Below are positions 16,906 through 26,954 of a DNA stretch of 64,000 nucleotides, piece by piece (position 1 is the stretch's first letter; every line of letters starts with the position of its first letter). The notes under the pieces are model-generated. The model saw only the letters and a list, made by a program, of their open reading frames with translations. It did no database searches and was not told the DNA's origin. The DNA comes from Flavobacterium sp. N2038. Lineage in GTDB: Bacteria > Bacteroidota > Bacteroidia > Flavobacteriales > Flavobacteriaceae. The DNA lies in NCBI RefSeq assembly GCF_025947185.1, contig NZ_CP110001.1, positions 3,844,001 through 3,908,000 on the forward strand, written 5' to 3'. The position numbers were made by a program, and so were the translations under genes.

Positions 16906-17805
16906 TTATTGGGTACTCAACATATCTTTTTTCATTAATTGTAATTCATCTGTCAAATTATTGTGTTTAAAAAAATCAGCAAGTTCATTAAGTCTTTTTG
17001 CATTATCATATTTGAATCCTGAATTTAGCTTTCTCTGGCAAAGAGAACATAATCGGATAGAATGTGTATCTGTTTCAGGCATGCTATTTGTCCCATTCAT
17101 AACACAATTAGCTTCAATACAATGATGAAGACCAAACATATGGCCAATTTCATGTGAACATATTTTAAGTAATCTTGACAAACTTAAATCAGGATTTGTT
17201 TCATCCTTCATTCTATACATTGAACTTACAGCAATTTTATCTCTGTAAGATGCCAACCCAAAAACATAATTCCATTCTGGTTTTGGATACAAATCTTTTT
17301 CAGTCAATGCCATTAAGACGATTCCTTTTTTAGGTTTTTCTTTCTTTAAAACATCATTTAAAACAAACCCCGCCAGAAATTGTTCCTGACCTACATCGCC
17401 AATTCGTCTGGCATGATTTGGAATTATATCATTTGAAATTTGATTTAAAACTTTAGTTTCTAACTGAAAAAATATTTCTAAATACTGACGAACCAATTCA
17501 ATTTGTTTTTTTTGAACTGAATTAAAACTACCAATCGGCTGCAAATAAACAATGTTATTCTCTTTTGTTGGAACCACATGTTTTGATTCCATAAATTGTT
17601 CAAAACTCTGTCCCTTTTCTTTGTGAGAATATAACCAATCTCCAAAAACTGGCTTTCCTAATTTGATATCATTAGCCTTAATATCTATAAAATAGGGAGC
17701 TGGATTTGTAAACTCTTTCAGCGTTTCTTTTTGATTCTGATTTTCTTGCTTATTTGATTGGCAGGAATAAAAAATCACAACTGCCAGAAACAAAAGTTTT
17801 CTCAT
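16906..17805 (-). CDS. Archaemetzincin-type zinc metalloprotease lipoprotein
   Basis: A 299-residue protein with a lipoprotein signal (IFYSC, C15), so it is probably anchored in the envelope. It carries the complete archaemetzincin signature: H218-E219-xx-H222-xx-G-xx-H228-C229, then C234, the Met of the metzincin turn (M236), and the zinc pair C253-xx-C256. The third ligand is H228. Archaemetzincins (AMZ) bind one catalytic and one structural zinc; physiological substrates are unknown. A membrane protein gene follows closely. Confidence 0.9.
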   Translation of the reverse strand: MRKLLFLAVVIFYSCQSNKQENQNQKETLKEFTNPAPYFIDIKANDIKLGKPVFGDWLYSHKEKGQSFEQFMESKHVVPTKENNIVYLQPIGSFNSVQKKQIELVRQYLEIFFQLETKVLNQISNDIIPNHARRIGDVGQEQFLAGFVLNDVLKKEKPKKGIVLMALTEKDLYPKPEWNYVFGLASYRDKIAVSSMYRMKDETNPDLSLSRLLKICSHEIGHMFGLHHCIEANCVMNGTNSMPETDTHSIRLCSLCQRKLNSGFKYDNAKRLNELADFFKHNNLTDELQLMKKDMLSTQ

Positions 17806-17819
17806 AAAATATATCCCAT

Positions 17820-18692
17820 TTAGATTATCTTTTTTGAAATAAATTCACAGCTCGTTTTTATAGAATCAAATACACCTCCTGCAAAATTATTCTCCTGCTC
17901 TACAAAAAAATAGTTCATTCCTGCAAGTTTGGCTTCTTTAAAAATAGTTACAAAATCTATAGGGCCCGAACCAATTTCTGTATTTAAATCATGATTTACT
18001 TTATCCATGTCTTTTACATGCCACATTTTAAAACGTTCTGGATTATCTTTAAACAATTTGACCGGATCATTTCCGGAATGAACTACCCAGTATAAATCTA
18101 ATTCAAAATAAACTAAATCTTTATCTGTTTCGTTTAGCAAAATTTCATAGCCAGTAACTCCATTATGATTTTCAAATTCAAATGCATGATTATGATACGC
18201 TAGTTTTAAGCCTGCATCATTGCACATTTTTCCAGCCTCATTTAATCGTAAAGCAATCTTCTTATAGTCATTGATTTCTTTTCTGTAAAGTTCATCAACC
18301 CACGGAATCGTTAGAAACTCGCTTTTTAGAATCTTCGCGGCTTCAATTGCAGCTACAAGTTCTGTAGTATTTCCGTCTATTAAAAAACTTCCTAAATTAT
18401 AATGACCACTTACTGCCTTTAAATCATTTTTATCCAAAATCTTCTTTAGGTCTTTTGGTGACAAACCCCAAAACTGATCTTTAATCGAAAATCCGTAAGT
18501 TTCAACATTTGTATAACCAGACAAAGCTACTTTTTCTAAAGTCGTTTTAACATTTGCAGGAAGCTGATCACGTAACGTATACAATTGTAAACCTATTTCT
18601 TTTTTAATCCTATTAAAAGCAAATGATGGAGAAGCCAGAACTGCAGTAGCAGCCAAACTTGTATTGATGATAAAATTTCTTCGTGTAATCAT
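17820..18692 (-). CDS. Sugar phosphate isomerase/epimerase-like TIM barrel, exported
   Basis: A 290-residue xylose-isomerase-like (AP endonuclease family 2) barrel. The N-terminus MITRRNFIINTSLAATAVLASPSFA looks like a Tat-type signal with twin Arg (residues 4-5). Metal-site blocks include YHNHAFEFE, ELDLYWVVHSG and MWHVKD. Homologues are often in sugar catabolism, but the substrate cannot be inferred. It lies 14 bases upstream of the archaemetzincin gene on the same strand. Confidence 0.82.
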   Translation of the reverse strand: MITRRNFIINTSLAATAVLASPSFAFNRIKKEIGLQLYTLRDQLPANVKTTLEKVALSGYTNVETYGFSIKDQFWGLSPKDLKKILDKNDLKAVSGHYNLGSFLIDGNTTELVAAIEAAKILKSEFLTIPWVDELYRKEINDYKKIALRLNEAGKMCNDAGLKLAYHNHAFEFENHNGVTGYEILLNETDKDLVYFELDLYWVVHSGNDPVKLFKDNPERFKMWHVKDMDKVNHDLNTEIGSGPIDFVTIFKEAKLAGMNYFFVEQENNFAGGVFDSIKTSCEFISKKII

Positions 18693-18722
18693 TTTACGTA
18701 GCCAATTGAGAATGTAAATCTA

Positions 18723-19259
18723 CTATAAAAATTGATTCTCAAAGTTATTTACAAAGTTTTGAAGAGCAATCGCTGTTTCTTCATTTGTAATTTTGCCCTC
18801 ATCATTAATTTTACCACGAACACCCTGAATTAAAAGCTGAGTAGCATCATTAAAATTAGCTTCGAGAGTTTTCATTACTAATATTAATTGCTCATGTCCC
18901 ATTTCTCCTGATGCAGATGCTGTAATTAATCCTGTTTTTTTATTTGAAAAAAGAGTGGTAGAAACACACCATTCTAATGCATTTTTTAAACTACCGGGCA
19001 GACTAAAAACATATTCGGGTGTACAAATTAAAATTCCGTCCGCCTCCGCTATTTTATTTCTGAATGAAACCACTTCTTCGGGCGGATTTTCCGTATCTAA
19101 ATCGGGATTAAAATGCGGAATGTTTGTTAAACCCTCAAATATATCTACTTCAAATTGAGGTTTTAGGTGTTCTGAAATATATTTGAGAAATTTAAAGCTG
19201 CTGGAATTTTTTCTGGTGCTGCCAGATATAGCAAGTATTTTTATTTTTACAGAAGACAT
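18723..19259 (-). CDS. NADPH-dependent FMN reductase
   Basis: A 178-residue flavodoxin-fold reductase. FMN phosphate binding is by ISGSTRKNSSSFKFL; the LICTPEYVFSLPGSLKNALEW block lines the flavin. It probably reduces quinones, azo compounds or chromate-like acceptors, the usual range of this family. It is 30 bases upstream of the TIM-barrel gene, so an operon 18723-to-16296 on the minus strand is plausible. Confidence 0.85.
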   Translation of the reverse strand: MSSVKIKILAISGSTRKNSSSFKFLKYISEHLKPQFEVDIFEGLTNIPHFNPDLDTENPPEEVVSFRNKIAEADGILICTPEYVFSLPGSLKNALEWCVSTTLFSNKKTGLITASASGEMGHEQLILVMKTLEANFNDATQLLIQGVRGKINDEGKITNEETAIALQNFVNNFENQFL

Positions 19260-19354
19260 TATATCGTTTTAAAACTATTTCTAAATTATACCTTAAAAAT
19301 ACTATTTATTTACAAACGAATTAAAATGTTTTTGGAGCACATTAACCAACCAAA

Positions 19355-19717
19355 TTACTTTACTGTCAATAATTTCATGTCTGCTAATTTTTGAGAATCG
19401 ATAGATTGGGGAGCAAAATTTTGCTTTTCGTTTCTAAAAGAAGCAATCTTGCCTGTTTTATCGACATAGATATAAGTGTAATTCCAATAATTGGAACCGG
19501 CCATTCTGGAATCTTTATCCCCCTCCCGGCTAGCATAAACCTGATCAGCATAAACCAATATTTCTCCGTTTGCAGCATTGTCAAATGTTCTTATTGGTGT
19601 ACCCCAGCTTTTTATAAGATGTTGTTTGGTCATCCCGATCCATTTATCGGCAGTATTTTTTGAACCTGAGCAGGCACATAATACGATTACAGCAGTGCAT
19701 AAGATAAAATTTTTCAT
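19355..19717 (-). CDS. Small lipoprotein, possibly SmpA/BamE-like
   Basis: A 120-residue protein with a lipoprotein signal ending in VLCAC. The WIGMTKQHLIKSWGTPIRTFDNAANGEILVYAD segment has the 'GMTxxxVxxxWGxP' pattern of SmpA/OmlA (BamE)-like domains. The similarity is short, so I hold the assignment loosely. Function is unknown. Confidence 0.65.
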   Translation of the reverse strand: MKNFILCTAVIVLCACSGSKNTADKWIGMTKQHLIKSWGTPIRTFDNAANGEILVYADQVYASREGDKDSRMAGSNYWNYTYIYVDKTGKIASFRNEKQNFAPQSIDSQKLADMKLLTVK

Positions 19718-19956
19718 AAAAATTGACTTGATTTGAGACTAAAATTATTGTAAGTAAAAAACTATGTAATGCTACTGAAAATTAAACATAATAGTTTACA
19801 CAAAAACTTTTTCATGTTATCTAATTATTATTTATACATACTGAAAAACAATAAATTAAATCAATTAAGCTTACATTTTTTTAACATTAGAACTTCATAA
19901 AAATGTAAAACACACTTTTGAATTCCTGTTTTTAAATTTCTCAAATATTTACTTTG

Positions 19957-19964
19957 TATCTTTG
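19957..19964 (+). promoter_or_regulatory. -7 box TATCTTTG for trmD
   Basis: Exact TAnnTTTG match, 26 bases before the trmD start. Confidence 0.6.
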
Positions 19965-19990
19965 CCGTTCAAAACTTTTGAAAAGAAAAA

Positions 19991-20671
19991 ATGCGAATTG
20001 ACATTATAACGATTTTACCAGAGTTATTAAGAAGCCCCTTTGAAGCTTCGATTATGAAACGTGCCATTGACAAAGGTTTAGTCGAAGTACATTTTCATAA
20101 TTTGCGTGACTATACGACCAACAAACAAAAAAGTGTAGACGATTATCCGTTTGGCGGAGGCGCCGGAATGGTCATGACCGTTCAGCCAATTGACGACTGT
20201 ATCACACATTTAAAAAGTCAGCGTGAATATGATGAAATCATTTATATGTCACCTGATGGAGAAACGCTAAATCAGAAAATGGCTAACACCATGTCGATGT
20301 ATGAAAATATCATGATTTTATGCGGACATTATAAAGGTGTAGATCAACGTGTTCGTGATCATTTTATTACAAAAGAAATTTCGATAGGAGACTATGTTTT
20401 GTCTGGTGGAGAATTGGGTGCTTTGGTTCTATCTGATGCCTTGATTCGTTTAATTCCGGGAGTTTTGAGCGATGAAACTTCAGCCTTAACAGATAGTTTT
20501 CAGGATAATTTACTTTCAGGGCCTATATATACAAGACCTGCAGATTATAAAGGATGGAAAGTTCCTGAAGTTTTAACCAGCGGACATTTTGCAAAAATTG
20601 ACAAATGGCGTGAAGATATGGCCTACGAGCATACCAAAAACAGAAGACCTGATTTGTTGGAAGAAAAATAA
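19991..20671 (+). CDS. trmD: tRNA (guanine-37 N1)-methyltransferase
   Basis: A 226-residue SPOUT methyltransferase that methylates G37 of tRNAs and prevents frameshifting. Landmarks are the N-terminal [35 protein letters not shown], and the knotted SAM site [27 protein letters not shown]. Full length. In most bacteria trmD sits next to rplS; here two genes separate them. Confidence 0.96.
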   Translation: MRIDIITILPELLRSPFEASIMKRAIDKGLVEVHFHNLRDYTTNKQKSVDDYPFGGGAGMVMTVQPIDDCITHLKSQREYDEIIYMSPDGETLNQKMANTMSMYENIMILCGHYKGVDQRVRDHFITKEISIGDYVLSGGELGALVLSDALIRLIPGVLSDETSALTDSFQDNLLSGPIYTRPADYKGWKVPEVLTSGHFAKIDKWREDMAYEHTKNRRPDLLEEK

Positions 20672-20764
20672 AAGTCCCGAATAGTCGTTTTAACAATTAG
20701 TGCAAATTATATGTATTGCTGATAACACAATATTTTGTAAAAGTACTTTTTGAAAAATAAAGCA

Positions 20765-21589
20765 ATGAATGACTTTAATCTGAAACGTATTTATAATACA
20801 AGGAATCATATTGAGACACATTATAATAAAGTGATCTCTATAGATTCTCTTGAAGCTATTTCGAGTTACTCTTACCGAAATTTACAACGCGTTTTTTATT
20901 CCCTATTTAAAGAAACAATTGGTGCTTATCAAACCCGGCTGAAAATAGAAAACGGATATAAAAAACTCTTATATTCTAATGATCAGATTTCTGATATTGC
21001 CCTCGAAGTCGGATTTGCTGATGTTCAGTCTTTTTCTAAAACATTCAAAAAACATTTTAACTGTTCTCCTTCATTTGCAAGAAATCAAAAAGAGATTTTA
21101 TTAAACGATATTCATCCACAGCAAAATATCTCTTGCAATTTAGAATCAAAAATCATTTTTATTCCGGAGATTACCGTTTATTATTCGAGTTGTAAAACCT
21201 CTTACATTAATCCGGAAATCGAAGATCTTTGGGGTGCTTTATTAAAGGACGAGTATCCTGAACCTATTACAGATTTCTTCGGCATAATAACGGATGATAT
21301 TCTGATTACTGAAAAATCTAAATGCACTTATGATGCCTGCATTGTTACCGAAGGCAGTATAAAAAATCTTCCGACGAAAAAGATTTTTGGAGGCAAATAT
21401 GCTAATTTCTTCCACAAGGGAAGTTACGAAACCTTAGAAGATACGTATCAGCAGATCTTTGGCGGTTGGTTTCTGAACAACGATATTGAATTTTCTCATT
21501 TGCCTGTAATTGAACAATACATCACACATGAAGCAAACTGCAGCAGTAAATCTGATTATGTAACCGCGATTTTTATTCCTGTAACTTAA
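20765..21589 (+). CDS. AraC-family regulator with GyrI-like effector domain
   Basis: I take the ATG at 20765; the frame also opens at a TTG at 20750. The 274-residue protein has two AraC-type helix-turn-helix motifs at the N-terminus (about residues 7-105: ISSYSYRNLQRVF, IALEVGFADVQSFSKTFKKHFNCSPS). The rest is a GyrI-like (Rob/BmrR C-terminal) small-molecule-binding domain. This order is that of Rob-like activators that sense amphipathic compounds. It may control the next gene. Confidence 0.85.
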   Translation: MNDFNLKRIYNTRNHIETHYNKVISIDSLEAISSYSYRNLQRVFYSLFKETIGAYQTRLKIENGYKKLLYSNDQISDIALEVGFADVQSFSKTFKKHFNCSPSFARNQKEILLNDIHPQQNISCNLESKIIFIPEITVYYSSCKTSYINPEIEDLWGALLKDEYPEPITDFFGIITDDILITEKSKCTYDACIVTEGSIKNLPTKKIFGGKYANFFHKGSYETLEDTYQQIFGGWFLNNDIEFSHLPVIEQYITHEANCSSKSDYVTAIFIPVT

Positions 21590-21629
21590 TTTGTCCTTTT
21601 TGGACAACTTCTCAATTATAGTTTAGAAA

Positions 21630-21637
21630 TACATTTG
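21630..21637 (+). promoter_or_regulatory. -7 box TACATTTG for the agmatine deiminase gene
   Basis: TAnnTTTG match after the araC-type gene and the small hairpin TTGTCC-TTTTT-GGACAA (21591-21607). It gives a leader of about 50 bases to the start at 21694. Confidence 0.55.
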
Positions 21638-21693
21638 CCCTGTCAAAATACCGGTATCAAATGGCACTAACGTTTAATTTTATAACTACTAAG

Positions 21694-22815
21694 ATGGAAA
21701 GACTTTTTATAACACTATTATTATTCCCGATATTCACTTCATGTCAGCAAGAGGAACTAATAACAAAACCGGATGAATCTTTAAAAACAGATATTATGTA
21801 TACGATGCCCGAAGAATCGGCTCCGCATGAAGGAACGTGGCTGCAATGGCCGCATCAATATCAATACGGGATTGATTACAGAGATGATCTGGATGCTACC
21901 TGGGTAGCCATGACTAAATCGTTAAGCGGAAGTGAAAAAGTACATATTGTTGCTTACGATACTACCGAAAAGAACAGAATTACAGCCTTATTAAATACAG
22001 CAGGAGTTTCTCTATCGGCTATTGAATTTAAAATATACAAAACCGATGATGTTTGGGTAAGAGATAATGGTCCTATTTATGTAAAAGACAAAAACAATCA
22101 ATTGGTTATTCAGGATTGGGGTTTTAACGGTTGGGGAAAAAAGGCCGCTTTTGGAAATTGCAACACTGTACCTGCACAAATTGCAGCAGATCAAAAAACA
22201 ACCGTTGTTGATTTAAATTCTGTTATGATTAATGAGGGCGGGGCAGTTGAAATCGACGGAAACGGAACTTTACTGGCTACTAAAAGTGCCATACTAAATT
22301 CAAATCGAAATCCGGGAATGACACAAGTTCAGGCCGAAGCCAATTTTAAAAAATATCTGGGTGTAACAAATTTTATCTGGCTGGATGGCAAAGCGGGAAG
22401 AGAAATTACTGATATGCATATTGACGGTTTTGCCCGTTTTGGTAACGGAAACACAATCGTTACTATGAACGAAGACGATTTATTGTACTGGGAAGTGCCA
22501 CAAAAAGATATCAATACATTATACAATTCTAAAGATAAAAATGGCAAAGCGTATACTTTTCTAAAATTACCATTGTCTAAAAATAATGTAGTAACAACAT
22601 ATGGCAAAAAACTGGGTTACAAAGGTTCTTATGTAAACTATTATATTGCAAATACTGTTGTACTCGTTCCTAATTATAATGATCCAAACGATACAGTAGC
22701 CAATCAATTGATTCAAAGTTTATATCCAGGCAAAAAAGTAATTGGTATTGATGTTCGTAATTTATATGCAAACGGCGGAATGATTCATTGCGTTACGCAA
22801 CAGCAACCAAAATAG
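21694..22815 (+). CDS. Agmatine deiminase / peptidyl-arginine deiminase family lipoprotein
   Basis: I choose the ATG at 21694 rather than the in-frame ATG at 21661. It places a clean lipoprotein signal (LLLFPIFTSCQ) at the very N-terminus and gives 373 residues. The guanidino-group hydrolase fold shows WLQWPHQYQYG, the DDVWVRDNGPIYV substrate loop, GGAVEIDGNGTLLATKSAILN, DMHIDGFARF, and the catalytic Cys in NGGMIHCVTQQQP. Cytoplasmic AguA makes N-carbamoylputrescine from agmatine; an exported lipoprotein form is atypical and might act on extracellular agmatine or peptidyl-arginine. Confidence 0.87.
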   Translation: MERLFITLLLFPIFTSCQQEELITKPDESLKTDIMYTMPEESAPHEGTWLQWPHQYQYGIDYRDDLDATWVAMTKSLSGSEKVHIVAYDTTEKNRITALLNTAGVSLSAIEFKIYKTDDVWVRDNGPIYVKDKNNQLVIQDWGFNGWGKKAAFGNCNTVPAQIAADQKTTVVDLNSVMINEGGAVEIDGNGTLLATKSAILNSNRNPGMTQVQAEANFKKYLGVTNFIWLDGKAGREITDMHIDGFARFGNGNTIVTMNEDDLLYWEVPQKDINTLYNSKDKNGKAYTFLKLPLSKNNVVTTYGKKLGYKGSYVNYYIANTVVLVPNYNDPNDTVANQLIQSLYPGKKVIGIDVRNLYANGGMIHCVTQQQPK

Positions 22816-22837
22816 AAAAATAAATTCCAAATTTTTA

Positions 22838-22889
22838 AAATTCCAAATTCCAAGTGATCAAATAGTTACAGAATTGGAATTTGGAATTT
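22838..22889. terminator. Hairpin after the agmatine deiminase gene
   Basis: Arms AAATTCCAAATTCCAA (22838-22853) and TTGGAATTTGGAATTT (22874-22889) give a 16-bp stem. The arm recurs near 4019 and 62191, so it is also a dispersed repeat. Confidence 0.6.
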
Positions 22890-22916
22890 ATTCTCATCGG
22901 AATTTGATTTTAATTT

Positions 22917-22947
22917 ATTGCAATTTAATTTATTTTAATTACATTTG
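22917..22947 (+). promoter_or_regulatory. Promoter of rplS
   Basis: ATTG at 22917-22920, a 19-base spacer and -7 TACATTTG at 22940-22947. Confidence 0.65.
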
Positions 22948-22953
22948 CACCCG

Positions 22954-23020
22954 AATTAGACTAACCTCTGGCGAGATCCGTGAATGTTGCTCTATATAAA
23001 AACCATAATTATAAGATATC
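22954..23020 (+). promoter_or_regulatory. rplS leader, possible L19-binding mRNA element
   Basis: About 67 bases of 5' UTR, with the stretch CCTCTGGCGAGATCCG. Ribosomal leaders for L19 have been described in flavobacteria, but I cannot confirm this one folds the same way without a covariance search. Confidence 0.3.
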
Positions 23021-23371
23021 ATGGCAGATTTAATGAAATTCGTTCAAAACGAATTAGTTGCTAAAAAAGATTTCCCTGTTTTTGGAGCTGGAGATACTAT
23101 CACAGTATTCTACGAAATTAAAGAGGGTGAAAAAACAAGAACTCAGTTTTTTAAAGGAGTTGTTATTCAAAGAAGAGGTTCTGGTAACACAGAAACTTTT
23201 ACTATTCGTAAAATGTCAGGTGCTATTGGAGTTGAGCGTATCTTCCCAGTAAACTTACCAGCTTTACAGAAAATTGAAATCAACAAAAAAGGAGCTGTAC
23301 GTAGAGCTAGAATTTTCTACTTCAGAGAACTTACTGGTAAAAAAGCTAAGATTAAAGATAAAAGAAGATAA
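23021..23371 (+). CDS. rplS: 50S ribosomal protein L19
   Basis: A 116-residue protein of the bL19 family: FPVFGAGDTITVFYEIKEGEKTRTQFFKGVVIQRRGSGNTETFTIRKMSGAIGVERIFPVNLP and a basic C-terminus RRARIFYFRELTGKKAKIKDKRR. It sits at the subunit interface. It has its own promoter and a strong terminator. Confidence 0.98.
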   Translation: MADLMKFVQNELVAKKDFPVFGAGDTITVFYEIKEGEKTRTQFFKGVVIQRRGSGNTETFTIRKMSGAIGVERIFPVNLPALQKIEINKKGAVRRARIFYFRELTGKKAKIKDKRR

Positions 23372-23390
23372 TCATTTATCTCTTTGTTAT

Positions 23391-23429
23391 AAAAAAGCTC
23401 GTTTCATTTATTTGAAACGAGCTTTTTTT
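23391..23429 (+). terminator. Terminator after rplS
   Basis: Perfect stem AAAAAGCTCGTTTCA / TGAAACGAGCTTTTT followed by T. Confidence 0.9.
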
Positions 23430-23458
23430 ATACTTGTTTTTTAAAATTTTTAGGAGCT

Positions 23459-23491
23459 AAACCCGACAGGTTTTTAAAACCTGTCGGGTTT
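23459..23491. repeat. REP-like palindrome CCCGACAGG
   Basis: A near-perfect 33-base palindrome with arms AAACCCGACAGGTTTT and AAAACCTGTCGGGTTT. It lies just after the rplS terminator. Confidence 0.7.
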
Positions 23492-23516
23492 CTGAGATTG
23501 TAGACATACACTATTT

Positions 23517-23620
23517 CAACGGATTAAAATCCGTTGCTACAAAATGCATCGTTCCTCCGGAACTTTATCTAAAGAGCTTTCGGCTCGATTTATTTTGTAG
23601 GGATGGATTTTAATCCATCT
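23517..23620. repeat. Inverted pair of GTAG-footed REP-like elements
   Basis: Minus-strand element at 23517-23540 (foot GTAG, then palindrome CAACGGATTTTAATCCGTTG) and plus-strand element at 23597-23620 (foot GTAG, then GGATGGATTTTAATCCATC). The feet face each other, opposite to the pair at 4.15 kb. A GTAG/GGAG foot plus palindrome is the classic REP signature recognised by REP-associated transposases. Confidence 0.7.
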
Positions 23621-23624
23621 ATCA

Positions 23625-23730
23625 AAAAGTTTGCGTGAGGGATAGAAGTGGAAAGCCCACAGCCTGACGAAGGAAGTGCGAGGACTTGCAGCGAATAGCC
23701 CGGCTCGCCTTTTTCGGCGAACACGCCCAA
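23625..23730. repeat. Candidate dispersed element (GGGATAGAAG...GCGAATAGCCC)
   Basis: This segment is GC-richer than its surroundings and holds small internal hairpins (GAAGTGCGAGGACTTGC; TCGCC-TTTTTC-GGCGA). Similar blocks recur between genes in flavobacterial genomes as far as I recall. There is no second copy in this window, so this is a tentative call. Confidence 0.4.
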
Positions 23731-23732
23731 AA

Positions 23733-23766
23733 TAAAAAAACCGACACTCATAAAGTATCGGTTTAT
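23733..23766 (-). terminator. Terminator after the XRE regulator
   Basis: Minus-strand stem AAACCGATAC / GTGTCGGTTT (one G-U pair) followed by T. Confidence 0.75.
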
Positions 23767-23787
23767 GTTTTAATAAAAATTGGTTTT

Positions 23788-24198
23788 CTATTTTTTTAAT
23801 AGTTTTTCCAAATATTCGATTTTATCTTTTTCAGCTTGTAGTAAACGTTCGTAAAGCTTTTCTTTTTCCTGATAAGCTTCAATCAATTTATCTAATGGAT
23901 TGAAAGTACAATGATTTGCATTGAATGCACCATTTGTAAAACTGTTATCATAAAAACTATTAAAATAATTAATCATATTTTCTTCTGAAAAATTTTTAAT
24001 TGCTTCAACAGTTACTCCAAGCGCTTTTGCAACTTCTGCCAATTTTTCATCATCTATTGTTTCGCTGTTTTCAATAGCCGATATAGCTTGTTGATTTGTT
24101 CCTAAAGCCTGCGCCAAAGCTTCTTGCTTCATATCACGAAGTTCACGAATACGGCTAATTTTTCGCCCTATATGATTTGGTTTTGTAAGTGTGCTCAT
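23788..24198 (-). CDS. XRE-family helix-turn-helix regulator with coiled-coil tail
   Basis: A 136-residue protein. The Cro/CI-type HTH covers residues 10-66 (ISRIRELRDMKQEALAQALGTNQQAISAIENSETIDDEKLAEVAKALGVTVEAI). The C-terminus (about 103-136) is a Glu/Lys-rich helix typical of a dimerising coiled coil (YQEKEKLYERLLQAEKDKIEYLEKLL). Such small stand-alone regulators are common in Bacteroidota; the target genes are unknown. It has its own promoter and terminator. Confidence 0.88.
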   Translation of the reverse strand: MSTLTKPNHIGRKISRIRELRDMKQEALAQALGTNQQAISAIENSETIDDEKLAEVAKALGVTVEAIKNFSEENMINYFNSFYDNSFTNGAFNANHCTFNPLDKLIEAYQEKEKLYERLLQAEKDKIEYLEKLLKK

Positions 24199-24202
24199 AA
24201 TT

Positions 24203-24210
24203 CAAAGATA
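24203..24210 (-). promoter_or_regulatory. -7 box TATCTTTG abutting the XRE start
   Basis: Exact minus-strand TAnnTTTG only 4 bases before the ATG (24196-24198), so the transcript may be leaderless. Confidence 0.5.
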
Positions 24211-24518
24211 ATGATTAAGCGTAATACTAAACAACAAGTAAAAAACATATTAAACAATGTATCTCACATTTTGTTCTATGTCTTTTGCATTTTAGCCAAA
24301 AATACAACTTTTCATACAAAAAGAAACAAAACCAAAATGATTTTATACAACTGTAGTATTTTCGTTTTCCTAAATGTTCTGCTTTTACTTATGTTTCATC
24401 AAAACCGTAATTTTTTAATATCAAAATCACCAATTTGACAATTTAAAGAGTCCGAAATAACAATCTCATAATTCCTGTTTTTCTGATTAAAACTACACCG
24501 TTTTCGGACTGTTTTTAT

Positions 24519-24526
24519 TATATTTG
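24519..24526 (+). promoter_or_regulatory. -7 box TATATTTG for icd
   Basis: TAnnTTTG match 75 bases before the start codon, giving an unusually long leader for this region. Confidence 0.55.
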
Positions 24527-24558
24527 CTCCGCTCATTTTGAGCCGACAATATCATACC

Positions 24559-26821
<2,263 letters not shown>

Positions 26822-26845
26822 TAATAACATTATATTTATACTATT

Positions 26846-26875
26846 AAAGGCAGCCTAATCAGCTGCCTTTTTTTT
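26846..26875 (+). terminator. Terminator after icd
   Basis: Stem AAAGGCAGC / GCTGCCTTT followed by five or more T. Confidence 0.9.
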
Positions 26876-26954
26876 GATCTTAACTAATCTTTAACAATAG
26901 TTCCGTAATAATATTTAGTAAGAATTACTATCTATGTATATCAAAACCAGAACA

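Larger units (their letters stand above)
23372..23787. other. Gene-free repeat cluster between rplS and the XRE gene
   Basis: The 416 bases consist of two terminators at the ends and three repeat units between them. No ORF of note is present. Confidence 0.7.

Noticed and set aside
22816..23020. Integration scar or insertion sequence between the deiminase and rplS
   Set aside because: The inverted repeat here is an intergenic hairpin family seen elsewhere in the window, without target duplications or a transposase.
24124..24438. Plus-strand 104-codon frame across the XRE start and its upstream region
   Set aside because: It overlaps the start of a clear HTH gene and its promoter, has no recognisable domain, and shows the random composition of AT-rich DNA.
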